A stretch of 64,000 bases of DNA, from assembly GCA_947069175.1 (NCBI GenBank), contig CAMTDV010000030.1:99100411-99164410 (forward strand). Reading direction: 5' to 3'. Of the stretch, positions 35,051 to 46,658 are shown piece after piece (the first letter of the stretch is position 1; each line of letters starts with the position of its first letter). Source of the DNA: Scalesia atractyloides. Its lineage: Eukaryota > Streptophyta > Magnoliopsida > Asterales > Asteraceae. A program made the translations under genes and the position numbers. The notes beneath the pieces are model-generated. The model was not told the origin of the DNA. It saw only the letters and a program-made list of their open reading frames with translations, and ran no database searches.

Positions 35051-35653
35051 ATAATCTTTTTCCGGGTGTCATATATATGACGAATAATATGAATGAACGG
35101 TTTATTTCCGGAAAAAGTCACCTTTTTATTAGAGATATATAAAAGAACGCCAACCAGGTTAATGTAACACAGAAGACTCATGAAGACATACCGGAAAATC
35201 ATATATGTATAACTACATACTACGAAAACTTTTTTTCTACAATATTCCATATTTACTTTTCATAGATTTTAAATTCTTCTGAATATTTTAAACCCCACAA
35301 AACTTGTATCTTGTGAAATTTATCTTTTTACAAAATACTATTCCAAGTGGATGACAAATCACAAGATGCTTTGTTAACCTATTCGAACTTTTTATAGATA
35401 TGCAAGCTTTTTAAAGCACCATGCTTTCTTGTTCCCTCTTACCTTATCATGTATCCATACAAATCAAAGAGGAGGTGGGGTGGGGTTTAATCACCTCATC
35501 TTTATATAATGTAAAGCATCTCATTGGGTAATTGGGGCACACATTAATTGTCAAAAATACAATCATTTATGATAAATAAATCAGTATGGTTACTTTTTTT
35601 TTTGTTTATTTCTATAACTAGTAACATTATTTTGTATAGTAACAATTCACAAT
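35051..35653. other. Intergenic, nothing recognised
   Basis: AT-rich with no supported gene or element. Confidence 0.5.
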
Positions 35654-35801
35654 AAAGTTCGTTGTAAACTAATAGGGTGGTGGTCCATTGGTAAAGGCAA
35701 AAGCCTTGAAACATTTTGAAAGGGAAGGTCTTGGGTTCAAGTCCCACAGACTACAGGAATAAAAAGAAATTTTTCGTTAAAAAAAAAAGTTCGTTGTAAA
35801 C
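35654..35801 (+). mobile_element. Short SINE with perfect 16-bp target-site duplication
   Basis: The SINE occupies 35670-35785 (116 bp including the A-tail). AAAGTTCGTTGTAAAC is present on both sides (35654-35669 and 35786-35801). The body has a box A-like 'GGGTGGTGGTCCATTGG' and box B 'GGGTTCAAGTCCCA'. The exact duplication suggests that it is fairly young. Confidence 0.88.
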
Positions 35802-35804
35802 CCA

Positions 35805-36032
35805 TTTTAATGTGCCTATGGCGTCATAGCCTAGTGACATCTTAGAGGTGAAATAAGACTTAGAGATCATGAGGTGTTGGGTTCGATTTCACAAGGGGTT
35901 TTTCCCATATTCATTGAGATGCATTATTGACTAGTGGAGATTGATGATCGGGTGGTTCCGCTCGTGGTACGGTGATACTTCAGTGGTCCGTCAATCATCC
36001 AAATTTATCGTTAAAAAAACCACTTTTAATGT
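35805..36032 (+). mobile_element. SINE with 9-bp target-site duplication
   Basis: The SINE spans 35814-36023, flanked by TTTTAATGT (35805-35813 and 36024-36032). It begins 'CATAGCCTAGTGAC' (box A-like), has 'GGGTTCGATTTCAC' (box B-like) and ends in an A-run. It is the best-preserved member of the family also seen at 8636-8868 and 13027-13245. It lies only 12 bp after the end of the previous SINE's duplication. Confidence 0.85.
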
Positions 36033-36266
36033 ATTTTCTGAATTCTTTGTTTGGACGGTAATATTTAATAGTAATAATTGTTTTTTTAACCGGATTACTC
36101 CCATGTAATTAATAATTAAGAGAAAAGTGCCCGGATAGTTCCTGTGATTTGCCCAGATTTCACATATAATCCTTACATTTTTAAAATTACATCTATAGTC
36201 TCCAAGTTTTGCAAACTCGTTCTCTGATAGTCCTGAAACAAATGGATGTTAGTTTTTGGTGTTAAG
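36033..36266. other. Unassigned spacer
   Basis: No gene is recognised. It leads into the first copy of the duplicated 2.7-kb unit. Confidence 0.5.
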
Positions 36267-36326
36267 TTGGTGTGAAATGACTAAAATGCCCTTAATATAA
36301 AAATAACTATTAAATCATTAGAATAA

Positions 36327-36372
<46 letters not shown>

Positions 36373-38963
36373 TCAGGTGGGGCCCACATGGTTTATTGTA
36401 AACCTATCCTTCTCTCTCGTTCACTGTACCCACCAACATCAACTACAACCACCACCACCCTCCACCGAAGAACCATCACCACCTCCGTCGTACGTCCACC
36501 ATCCTCCATCTTCGCCATTAACACTACTCCACCCCAACCACCATCTCCTCCTAAACCGGAGATGTATGAAACCTATTGAGCTTCAATTCAAACATTGCGA
36601 ACAGAGTATCATAAACAAGGCATAAAAATAGCAAATTACCAATCAAAATTCGAATTTCCAACAAACCCATCAATTGATATTGACATCTCCCTGCATTAGG
36701 GCAATTACGCCATGACCGATGCATACAATCTATACTTCCTAGCATGCCAGAAAATCCATGTCTCTCTTTATGGAATGAATAAATCCTTTCGATGTCCTTC
36801 TTCGTTGGTCTACGCAAATCCACCATGCTATATAGCTTTACGATACCTTTGAAAAAGTCATACAAACACCCCAAACTCATTCTAGCAGACATTCTTAAAT
36901 ATTCATCCCATGAATCACTAGCAGTGCCATACGCCATTTGACGCAGTGCAAAAATGCATTTTTGTAACATAGTAAAATCCCTTTTCCCTGTAGCATCATA
37001 TCAGAATGTGAAAAACTCATCATAATTAACCAAATCATTGGCAATACATAGGAACAATCGGCGACTCATTCGAAACCGACTTCTAAATTGTTCGTGAGTG
37101 TACACGCAATTTTCATCAAAATAGTCACTCACCAAACGATTATGTGCAGCTTAAATAAAGTTTGAATAATAACCTTAATAAAATTTAGCAAACATTCTAA
37201 AAAATAACTAACAAAATTAATAACACCAATTATTTTATAAGACATAGAATGCAAACTAATAATATACAATCACGATCTCTATCTAGTGCAACACTACTTG
37301 TTCTTGGTTCTGAAGTTCATTTGTCTTTGTCTTCCATCTCCACAGTAATTTTCGCAGTCTCAATCATCACGTTAATGTAAAAGCTTACCGCGTTTTCCTC
37401 AGATGATGATGAACTCATGGCTACTAAAATTTTTAACAAAATTATATAAGATGGAGAGGTTTATATTAAAAATAAGTACAACTGCATATTTCCTCTTAAA
37501 AAAACTTCTTAATTGCATAATTGCCCAACTTAAAATTGCATCTATCCCCTTCCATAAGTAATAAAATTGTAAATTTACCCATTTTGATTTATATTATTAA
37601 AAATAACTTATACAATGACTATTTACCCTTATTTTTACTAAAACTTTAAAGAAAATTACACATTTATCCATTTTTTACTAGTTTTTGTAGGTTTTTCGTA
37701 ATTTTTGTTCTTTTTTTATGTAACTAGTTAGTTTTTTTTATATAATGACATGCTTTATTTTTCTTCTTTCAGTGTGGGTGGTATTTTTAAATATTTCTTT
37801 CTTAAATAAAACTATATTGCAAAATTGGTGTTTAAATATTAATGAAAATGGGTAGTGGTGTAATTTTATAACACCCATTTCAATTTGGGTCCGATTATTT
37901 TCGAGTGTTGGCATATGTGTATATATTAATATAGATCTAGAGGTCTTTCTGATTTTGGACTGATTTATAAATATGTAACAATCAAAAAAGAAAAACGCAA
38001 AACAAATTACTTGGTAAAAATGGCAAAGAAAAAAAACAATAACAAAAAAACTAACTAGCGAAACAAAAACAAAAAAAAGTTATGAAAAAAGCCTCCAAAA
38101 CTAGTAAAAATGGATAAATACGTAATTTTAGTAATAATAACGGTAAAATAGTTATTATATAATTTAATTTTAATAAAATAAATTAAAATGGACAAATCTA
38201 CAATTTTATTAGTTAAGAAAAGGGGATATTGGCAATTTTATTAGGTAAGGAAGGGGATATTTGTAACTTTATTAGCTAAGGAAGGGAATATACGCAATTT
38301 TATTTTAAGTGGGTAAATATGTAATTAAGAAGTTTTTGAAGGGGAAATATGCAATTGTCCTTTAAAAATACGAAGGAGAGGATTGTATAAAGAGGAAGAG
38401 GGTGGTGAGTTTTTTTGGGTATAAAAGTGTGGGTATAATATAGGTTTTAGTTTAAAAAATGATTTTTTTATTAAACTAGCCATTATTTTAACGGTTAGAT
38501 ATATGAAAATTGTGAAAGCTCTCATCGGCGAGGTTGGGGGAATTTCCCCGTTTGCACCGAAAAAAGGGCGGATGGGGCAGGGGGTGTTCCCCATCGGATC
38601 ACCTGTCACCTCACCTCCCCGAGCACCTTTCCTCTTTCACACCCCATCGCCTTAGTTTATGCATGGTTCTTAATTACCAAATAATCCGAATAATTTTTTT
38701 AGTATACTCTTATGAATAAAATATTGTTATTACTAACGAAACTCACAAGTTTATTTTTCTTTGCGAAAGTAATAAGTTATATAATAACACATATCACGTT
38801 TAACATAAACGTGATTTAGACGTGTAATTTTTCACATAACAGAAATTCAAGGGCTTGTTTCATGTTCAGTCGGTCGCAGGGGGCGCAGCATGTGAGGGGA
38901 GGGGAGGGGCGCCCACCCCCTGAACTTTTCGGTGTTACGTAGTGTTTTTCGTATAGAAATTTA
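36267..38963. mobile_element. Chimeric Harbinger-derived unit, copy 1 of a tandem pair
   Basis: It starts TTGGTGTGAAATGACTAAAA, contains a (TA)n tract (about 36333-36369), a GC-rich CACC-rich + strand segment (36377-36580), a reverse-strand Harbinger transposase fragment and about 1 kb of AT-rich DNA. It closes with a GC-rich block (38515-38660) and the tail ...TCGTATAGAAATTT. The whole is repeated at 38965-41628 with only scattered differences. The GC-rich segment at 36377 resembles a captured 5' gene or UTR fragment but gives no recognisable protein. Confidence 0.8.
36551..37430 (-). pseudogene. PIF/Harbinger transposase (DDE_Tnp_4) fragment, copy 1
   Basis: Reverse-strand translation gives MSSSSSEENAVSFYIN near 37420, then 'NRLVSDYFDENCVYTHEQFR' and 'SRFRMSRRLFLCIANDLV', an in-frame stop near 37000, then the open piece 36970-36551 with 'MLQKCIFALRQMAYGT', 'VDLRRPTKKDIERIY' and 'GFSGMLGSIDCMHRSWRNCP'. 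This is the N-terminal half of HARBI1/ALP1-like transposases; the D of 'SIDCMH' is the first catalytic residue. The homology ends after 'GRCQYQL' and unrelated sequence follows, so the rest of the catalytic domain is lost. Confidence 0.82.
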
Positions 38964-38964
38964 A

Positions 38965-41628
38965 ATTGGTGTAAAATGACTAAAATGCCCTTAATATAAA
39001 AATAACTATTACATTAGAATAAAATAATATATTATATATATATATTCATTCAGGTGGGGCCCACATGGTTTATTGTAAACCTATCCTTCTCTCTCGTTCA
39101 CTGTACACACCAACATCAACTACAACCACCACCACCCTCCACCGAAGAACCATCACCACCTCCGTCGTACGTCCACCATCCTCCATCTTCGCCATTAACA
39201 CTACTCCACCCCAACCACCGTCTCCTCCTAAACCGGAGATGTATGAAACCCATTGAGCTTCAATTCAAACAGTGCGAATATAGTATCATAAACAAGGCAT
39301 AAAAATAGCAAATTACCAATCAAAATTTGAATTTCCAACAAACCCATCAATTGATATTGACATCTCCCTGCATTAGGGCAATTACGCCATGACCGATGCA
39401 TACAATCTATACTTCCTAGCATGCCAGAAAATCCATGTCTCTCTTTATGGAATGAATAAATCCTTTCGATGTCCTTCTTCGTTGGTCTACGCAAATCCAC
39501 CATGCTATATAGCTTTACGATACCTTTGAAAATGTCATACAAACACCCCAAACTCATTCTAGCAGACATTCTTAAATATTCATCTCATGAATCACTAGCT
39601 GTGCCATACGCCATTTAACGCAGTGCAAAAATGCATTTTTGTAACAAGTAAAACCCCTTTTCCCTGTAGCATCTTATCAGAATGTGAAAAACTCATCATA
39701 ATTAACCAAATCATTGGCAATGCATAGGAACAATCGGCGACTCATTCGAAACCGACTTCTAAATTGTTCGTGAGTGTACACTCAATTTTCATCAAAATAG
39801 TCACTCACCAAACGATTATGTGCACCTTAAATAAAGTTTGAATAATAACCTTAATAAAATTTAGCAAACATTCTAAAAAATAACTAACAAAATTAATAAC
39901 ACCAATTATTTTATAAGACATAGAATGCAAACTAATAATATACATTCACGATCTCTATCTAGTGCAACACTACTTGTTCTTGGTTCTGAAGTACCTTTGC
40001 CTTTGTCTTCCATCTCCAGTAATTTTCGCAGTCTCAATCATCTCGTTAATGTAAAAGCTTACCGCGTTTTCCTCAGATGATGATGAACTCATGGCTACTA
40101 AATTTTTAACAAAATTATATAAGATGTCGAGGTTTATATTAAAAATAAGGACAACTGCATATTTCCCCTTAAAAAAACTTCTTAATTGCATATTTGCCCA
40201 ACTTAAAATTGCATCTATCCCCTTCCATAAGTAATAAAATTGTAAATTTACCCATTTTGATTTATATTATTAAAAATAACTTCTATAATGACTATTTACC
40301 CTTATTTTTACTAAAACTTTAAAGAAAATTACACATTTATCCATTTTTTTACTAGGTTTTGTAGGTTTTCATAATTTTTGTTCTTTTTTTATGTAACTAG
40401 TTAGTTTTTTTTTATATAATGACATGCTTTATTTTTCTTCTTTCAGTGTGGGTGGTATTTTTAAATATTTCTTTCTTAAATAAAGATATATTGCAAAATT
40501 GGTGTTTAAATATTAATGAAAATGGGTAGTGGTGTAATTTTATAACACCCATTTCAATTTGGGTCCGATTATTTTCGAGTATTGGCATATGTGTATATAT
40601 TAATATAGATCTAGAGGTCTTTCTGGTTTTGGACTGATTTATAAATATGTAATAATCAAAAAAGAAAAACGCAAAACAAATTACTTGGTAAAAATGGCAA
40701 AAAAAAAACAATAACAAAAAAACTAACTAGCGAAACAAAAACAAAAAAATTATGAAAAAGCCTCCAAAACTAGTAAAAATGGATAAATACGTAATTTTAG
40801 TAATAATAAAGGTAAAATAGTTATTATATAATTTAATTTTAATAAAATAAATTAAAATGGGTAAATCTGCAATTTTATTAGTTAAGGAAGGGGATATTTG
40901 CAATTTTATTAGGTAAGGGAGGGGATATTTGTAACTTTATTAGCTAAGGAAGGGAAAATACACAATTTTATTTTTAAGTTGGGTAAATATGTAATTAAGA
41001 AGTTTTTGAAGAGGAAATATGCAATTGTCCTTTAAAAATACGAAGGAGAGGATTGTATAAAGAGGAAGAGGGTGGTGAGTTTTTTGGTATAAAAGTGTGG
41101 GTATATATAGGTTTTAGTTTAAAAAAAATGATTTTTTAATTAAACTAGCCATTATTTTAACGGTTAGATTTATGAAAATTGTGAAAGCTCTCATCGGCGA
41201 GGTTGGGGGAATTTCCCCGTTTGCACCGAAGAAAGGGCGGATGGGGCGGGGGGGTGTTCCCCATCGGGTCACCTGTCTCCTCACCTCCCCGAGCACCTTT
41301 CCGCTTCCACACCCCATCGCCTTAGTTTATGCATGGTTCTTAATTACCAAATAATCCGAATAATTTTTTTTAGTATACTCTTATGATTAAAATATTGTTA
41401 TTACTAACGAAACTCACAAGTTTATTTTCTTTACGAAAGTAATAAGTTATAAATAACACATATCACGTTTAAGATAAACGTGATTTAGACGTGTAATTTT
41501 TCACATAACAGAAATTCAAGGGCTTGTTTCATGTTCAGTCGGTCGCAGGGGCGCAGCATGTGAGGGGCGCCCACCCCCCGAACTTTTCGGTCAGTAGTGT
41601 TACGTATGTGTTTTCGTATAGAAATTTT
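38965..41628. mobile_element. Chimeric Harbinger-derived unit, copy 2
   Basis: A head-to-tail repeat of 36267-38963 with the same order of parts. The (TA)n tract is shorter and there are small indels and substitutions. The join between copies is direct (ATAGAAATTTAAATTGGTG), as expected of a tandem duplication. Confidence 0.85.
39228..40110 (-). pseudogene. PIF/Harbinger transposase fragment, copy 2
   Basis: This is the same truncated transposase as in copy 1. The start 'MSSSSSEENAVSFYINEM' lies near 40092 and the piece 39569-39228 carries 'GMLGSIDCMHRSWRNCP'. Copy 2 has its own frame breaks near 39570-39650 and the same loss of the C-terminal half, so the deletion predates the duplication. 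Confidence 0.82.
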
Positions 41629-41648
41629 TAGGGATATACGTTTTCGAG

Positions 41649-41850
41649 TCACCTGTCACCTCACCTCCCCGAGCACCTTTCCGCTTCCACACCCCATCGC
41701 CTTAGTTTATGCATGGTTCTTAATTACCAAATAATCTGAATAATTTTTTTTAGTATACTCTTATGATTAAAATATTGTTATTACTAACGAAACTCACAAG
41801 TTTATTTTCTTTGCGAAAGTAATAAGTTATTAATAACACATATCACGTTT
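41649..41850. repeat. Third, partial copy of the end of the Harbinger-derived unit
   Basis: TCACCTGTCACCTCACCTCC to TATCACGTTT matches 41268-41470 of copy 2 closely and then stops abruptly at TGCTCCCCC. Confidence 0.88.
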
Positions 41851-42281
41851 TGCTCCCCCGGTTTTCGATGGCAAGCTTCGCCACTGGTCGGTCGTTAAAT
41901 TTTTTTTGAGTATGTATTGGTATCGTTTTGTCAACCCTAAACATGAACTATATATTTCTCAACGTGTTTTATATGTATCGAATACCAAATAAATGATCGA
42001 AAAAGTCCCATGGCTACAAGCAATTGTACATGATATGTTTTTCACGAGTATTACTGTTTAGAAAACGTTGACACAAAGTACAACTTTGACTTTAAAAACG
42101 AAGGGTCACATTCTAAAGACAAAGAAAGGCCAACAGAACCATATAGGTGACTAAATTTGACCTCCCTTTAAAACATGTGTGCATGCCCATTTAAAACCTG
42201 GGATCCACTAGTGTGACATAAATATGACACCATTTGCCACCTCATTTGTGTGGTACAGAGTTGCACAAAACGGGTTTTCTC
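41851..42281. other. Unassigned spacer
   Basis: Nothing recognised. Confidence 0.5.
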
Positions 42282-42388
42282 GAAACCGGTTCCAGGTATA
42301 ATCAAGTGGGCCAAAAACCCCTGGGTATGAAACCGGTTCCAGGTATAATCAAGTGGGCCAAAAACCCGGGTATGAAACCGGGGTTCTG
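42282..42388. repeat. Tandem repeat, 47-bp unit, two copies plus a partial third
   Basis: GAAACCGGTTCCAGGTATAA through GGGTATG repeats at 42282 and 42329, and begins again at 42374. Confidence 0.9.
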
Positions 42389-42574
42389 AAGAGAAAGTGG
42401 ACAAGTTTTTCGAATCTAGTTCTGAGGTTTTTTACTTGTTTTGATTGGTTCGGGTCGAATCAGGTCGCGCATAACTAGGTTGGAACCTACTTCAAATCAT
42501 AGGGTATGGAGCTGATAAATAAATGGCGAGTAGGGGTTAGGTATTAAACTAGATACGAAGGAACCTTTTTTTCA

Positions 42575-42872
42575 CCTATAGGTAGAGGTGCACAAAATAA
42601 CCGGTTAATAACCGATCGAGGATTAACTGTTAGCGGTTATTTTTAACTGTAGGTTAGTAACTGGTTATTGATATTCAGTATAGGAACTGGTTATTAATCG
42701 GTTTTTTAACTGAAAAATAACCGAAAAATTCAAAAGAAAAAAATCGGTTATTAACCGAAAATAACCGGTTAAAGTAATTAACTGGACCAATTAAAAAATA
42801 ACCAGTTAAAGTCAAATTAACCGATATAACCGGTTATTAAAATTAACTAGTTTGTGCACCTCTACCTGTAGG
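42575..42872. mobile_element. Non-autonomous hAT-type element (282 bp) built from AACCGGTTA motifs
   Basis: The element is 42583-42864 with inverted ends TAGAGGTGCACAAA and TTTGTGCACCTCTA. The flanks CCTATAGG (42575-42582) and CCTGTAGG (42865-42872) form an 8-bp duplication with one mismatch. The interior is a dense set of the palindrome-like ACCGGTTA/TAACCGGT. Confidence 0.88.
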
Positions 42873-43445
42873 AGTCTGGGATACCTTACTATTTATACAG
42901 GCCTAATACAAGTTTGGATTCAAGGTGGGCTTTGGGTAACTACAACACCAAAAAGACTGGGTTTAGCTGTTTAGGTAGATGGGATATATAGGTATATCAA
43001 AATATGGTAATGAGGCCCAAAGCCCAAACATGGCTTAGATACCCAAATGATGTTCTTTCGGGTAGATCAGAAAGTAGCGTTTGAAAAAAAAAGGTGATAT
43101 CAAAAGGTATGGTATTGAATTATGAAACACTACATTGACAAATATTATAGCAACTGAAGTCAACTAACTAACTAACTAACCAACAAGAAGTAACTACTCG
43201 AACTAACACTAACTTTGACCAAGTGACAAAATAACCTTAGTGTTTGATGCAGGAAGATATCTTGTGATGTTTACGAGAAATCCAACTTATCGACAAAGAT
43301 GTACACAATAGCCGCGTTGTTAACACATTATATTGGAAACAGAACCGAGTCAATATCCGAATCCTATTTAAAGTGAGAGATCAAACAACTTATGAATCAC
43401 GCTTATCCATAAGAAGAATGCAACAAAGATACCAAATAATTCACA
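42873..43445. other. Unassigned spacer
   Basis: A short (AACT)n run lies near 43158-43180. It may include the decayed 3' part of the copia relic that follows. Confidence 0.45.
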
Positions 43446-43975
43446 TCACTGCAAAACCGATGAAGATTTGTTAGAACCAGCATGTATTGAGAAACCTTGC
43501 TCAAAACATAAGTGATGTGTTAAGGTGAGTACTATATAATGTGTGGCGCCTACTCTATTTTCATATAACTTGGGATCAACAAAAGGAACTTTAGAATATC
43601 GAGATAACTGTTGTCGAAGAGAGACCATGGCAGATAAAGGCTGGCAATCACAAATATTGCTCCTGGCTCAAATACAAGTCGATACAAGTGAAGGTAGATT
43701 GAAGTCTAAGAATCAATCTACGTGAATAGAGTACTAATAAATACTTAAATAGTAATATTGTGATTTTTATGTTCAATGACCTCGTTTTGTTGAGGTGTGT
43801 ATGGATATAAGATATGATAAGGGAGTCAAATTTCATATAAGAAAACTTTATCCATAGTCCCTCCGATAAGATTAGGTACGCCATGACATCGAATGTAACT
43901 CTAATGATTCGAGGATAGAGTTGAGATATAACATGTGACGAGGTGAGGTTAGCTAGGCATCTTAATGTCATGGTT
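43446..43975 (-). pseudogene. Copia pol relic: integrase and reverse-transcriptase scraps
   Basis: The reverse strand near 43800-43730 reads 'PYHILYPYTPQQNEVIEHKN' in one frame, the conserved integrase signature (TPQQNG.xERKN). At 43560-43470 it reads 'VPFVDPKLYENRVGATHYIV' then 'LTLTHHL', matching the end of copia reverse transcriptase (LYRSLVGALQYLT.TRPD). Most of the sequence between them is lost. Confidence 0.65.
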
Positions 43976-44027
43976 GAATATGCCCAATTCTTAATGATAG
44001 GGGACGTGTAACCACTAAGGAATTGTA

Positions 44028-44102
44028 CGTCACTTCAAGGAAAAGTAGCAACGCTAATAGTCCTTTTTGTCGCCGCTAAAGCTTCTTTTTCTTGTAGTGC
44101 GT
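44028..44102. mobile_element. Miniature 69-bp CACTA-like element with CGT duplication
   Basis: It spans 44031-44099, begins CACTTCAAGGAAAAGTAGC and ends GCTTCTTTTTCTTGTAGTG; the ends are imperfect inverted repeats of the CACTACAAGAAAAA type. The trinucleotide CGT flanks both sides (44028-44030 and 44100-44102), the 3-bp duplication diagnostic of CACTA elements. Confidence 0.75.
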
Positions 44103-44390
44103 GCCGATGATAAATAATATGGTTCAAGTTGTTGTCCAAGAAAAAACAGATGCGCATATAGAGACTTAATTTGTGGATGTAAATAGTTGAAAGTTTTTGC
44201 TTGCACGTTCACATTCTATTGATGGATCATTTGTTACTCATAGAAGAACCACTCAAAGATTTCAGTGTCGTTTTTAATTTGTTACAGCTCATAACGGTTG
44301 AAAATTTTATTAGACACTTAAAACAGTTTACTCATGCATGCTGGACTAAGGGGCTACCTTAATACACTAACAAGCTTGAAACTCCCACAC
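44103..44390. other. Unassigned spacer
   Basis: Nothing recognised. Confidence 0.5.
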
Positions 44391-46172
44391 ACTTATAGTG
44401 AAGTGGTTTCTTGGGCGAAGAAGTAAAAAACGTAAATATTGCTTTTCAAAGTCAATTTTGATAAAGCATATGACTCGTAAACTCGAACTTTTTGTTGAAC
44501 AATCTGAAATGATTGGTTTCCCAAAACATTGGCGAAAATGGGTTGAGGCTTGTTTGGTGTCTGGAAAAGCTTCAGTCTTGGTAAACGGTTCCCCATCTAA
44601 GGAGTTCTCTATTAAACGTGGTTTGCGTCAAGGTGACCCGCTCTCGCCGTTTCTCTTCATCATTGCTCTAGAAGTTCTAGAGGTTTTCATGAAAAGAGCG
44701 TGTCGATTGGGCTTTTTCGAGGGTGTGACGTTCCCAAATGGAGGCCCGGTACTCACTCACCTAGCATACGCTGACGACGTGATATTCTTGGGCATGTGGT
44801 CCAAAAGGAATATAGTGAATTTAAAGCGTATTCTTCGTTGCCTTTACCTTGTTTCAGGTCTTCAAGTCAACCTAAAGAAGAGTAATATTATGGGTGTCGG
44901 GGTGGATGATGCCGTAGTGGATCAGGGCCAAAGAGGTTAGATGTCAACCTGGCTCTCTTCCTTTCACTTTCCTTGGCTTGCCCATCGGGGATAATATGAA
45001 ACGTATAAAACCATGGAAACCCATTATAGATAAATTTCATAAAAAGCTTTCGGGGTGGAAAGCGAGAAACTAATCAATGGCGGGGAGAATTACCATGGCG
45101 AAGACAGTTTTGGGGAACCTCCCGTCTTACTATCTCTATATTTAAAGCCTGGTAAAGGTTATTAATACTCTTGAAGGAATTAGAAGGACGTTTGTTTGGG
45201 GGAAAGTGGGGGAGAAGAATAAGCTCCATTGGGTAACTTGGGTAAATTCAAGCGCCAAAGCATAGGTGGGGTCTCGGGTTGGGCGATATTAGAAACTTAA
45301 ATTGGGCTTTCCTCTATAAATGGAGATGGCGATTCTGAAATTACCCAAACCAATTATGGGTTTCAGTTATTCAGGCTATTCATGGGCACCAAAGTGACAA
45401 CATTCAGGTTCCGATCAAAAAAGGGGTAACAGGGCAGTGGAAAGACATTATAGGAGTTGAAAAAGACGTATTAAAAGAAGGGGTTATGACGGCTAAAACT
45501 TTGGGCAGGAACGATGCGGATGGCCAGCAACCGGGCTTCTCTGTCAGTGAGTTCAGAAGACAAATCGCAGAAAAAATCGGGTTAAGGGTCGAGGTGGGAG
45601 CATTCAAATGGAACTCTTGGGTTCCGCGCAAAGTCTCCTATTTTGTGTGGAAATTGATACAGGAAAGTATACAGTTAAGGCAACCTTGATTGGTAGAGGG
45701 TTATGCTTGAATGATGCGGTGTGTAATATACGGGTCGTGTGTCTTAGTCAGAGCAGTTTGGTGGCACGTCAGGATATGGCTCAAGATCCCTATTAACATG
45801 CAAGCGTCCTCTGTGCAAGATGTCTTAGAGGAACTTGCTATGATAAAGGGGTCTATGAAATGGAAAAAGACTATCTTCTATACTACTTGGTGGCGGATAT
45901 GAAAAGAAGAAACAATGCACTGTTTAATAGCATTCCGTTCTCAGTTGGCAATGTGGTAGAAGGTATAAAAGAAGACTCGTTTATGTGGATTAAATACCGA
46001 TCCCCATATACTAACATGACCTGGGAGAATTGGAGAGACTTTAATGTTAGGGATGTAATTGTGTAATTGTCTTTCGTTTCTTTTGTGTTTGTTTGTTTTG
46101 GGACCCCCAGTTTTTTGCTGGCACCACCTTTCTATTTTATGAATAGCCGCCGTTCGAAAAAAAAACTTATAG
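44391..46172 (+). mobile_element. 5'-truncated L1-type LINE with 8-bp target-site duplication
   Basis: The insert is 44399-46164. ACTTATAG occurs immediately before it (44391-44398) and after the A-tail (46165-46172). It retains the second half of the reverse transcriptase and the zf-RVT C-terminus. The 3' end has a small hairpin-rich tail (GACCCCCAGTTTTTTGCTGG) and a run of nine A. Truncation at the 5' end is typical of target-primed reverse transcription. Confidence 0.88.
44399..46066 (+). pseudogene. LINE ORF2 (reverse transcriptase) pseudogene, C-terminal half
   Basis: The sequence opens within 'VVSWAKK' and 'FKVNFDKAYDS' (the first catalytic motif) in one frame. A shift leads to the longest open piece (to 44940) with 'IKRGLRQGDPLSPFLFII' and 'LTHLAYADDVIFLG', the YADD active site. 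Later pieces in other frames show 'SWVPRKVSYFVWKLI' (zf-RVT), and the end 'EGIKEDSFMWIKYRS' with 'WENWRDFNVRDVIV' precedes a stop at 46066. Several frameshifts and stops make it inactive. Confidence 0.85.
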
Positions 46173-46252
46173 AAACACATCAAAATTTCCAGAAAACAAG
46201 AACATACAAATTTCAGGCTCGTTGGTCGTTTCTCACATACAAATTGCTCATG

Positions 46253-46600
46253 TTGTAGGACATTGGGAAACTATTTCGTGAGCGAACATAAGTAATGATA
46301 AAGGAATCGTGTGAAACACATTTCATTCTATCTTACAGGCAGAAGAAAGCGTTGCAGCTATTTTTAAATATGTATTTTAGATTTTGTAATTTCTTTTGTA
46401 ATTGGTGTTATACTAAAGAGTTTCTCACAAACAAATCCATTATCTTTGCAAGAGACATCTTGTAGTACTGTTATTTTTATATTGTTTCCTTATTGATAGG
46501 ACTTTCTGGGTTCATCCCTTTTATTTTTCCTATATAAATCTCCTTGTAATTTTATGATGATTCAATAAAAATATTGACACCTCTGATTTAAAACTTTGTT
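46253..46600 (+). mobile_element. Probable 5' LTR remnant of a copia element
   Basis: It lies directly before a primer-binding site and has a TATA-like CCTATATAAATC (about 46530) and AATAAAA (about 46565), as in an LTR promoter and polyadenylation region. The TG...CA ends are not clear, so the limits are approximate. Confidence 0.45.
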
Positions 46601-46601
46601 A

Positions 46602-46615
46602 TGGTATCAGAGCGG
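46602..46615 (+). other. Primer-binding site of the copia element
   Basis: TGGTATCAGAGCGG is complementary to initiator methionine tRNA, with a change after the core. Confidence 0.8.
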
Positions 46616-46658
46616 AATTTACCCTAATCTATAAATACCCTATGCCACCACCTTCCAT

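Noticed and set aside
36377..36625. Pro/Ser-rich ORF as a real gene (and its twin at 39054)
   Set aside because: It has no domain and no splice context, and lies within a duplicated transposon chimera; at most it is a captured fragment.
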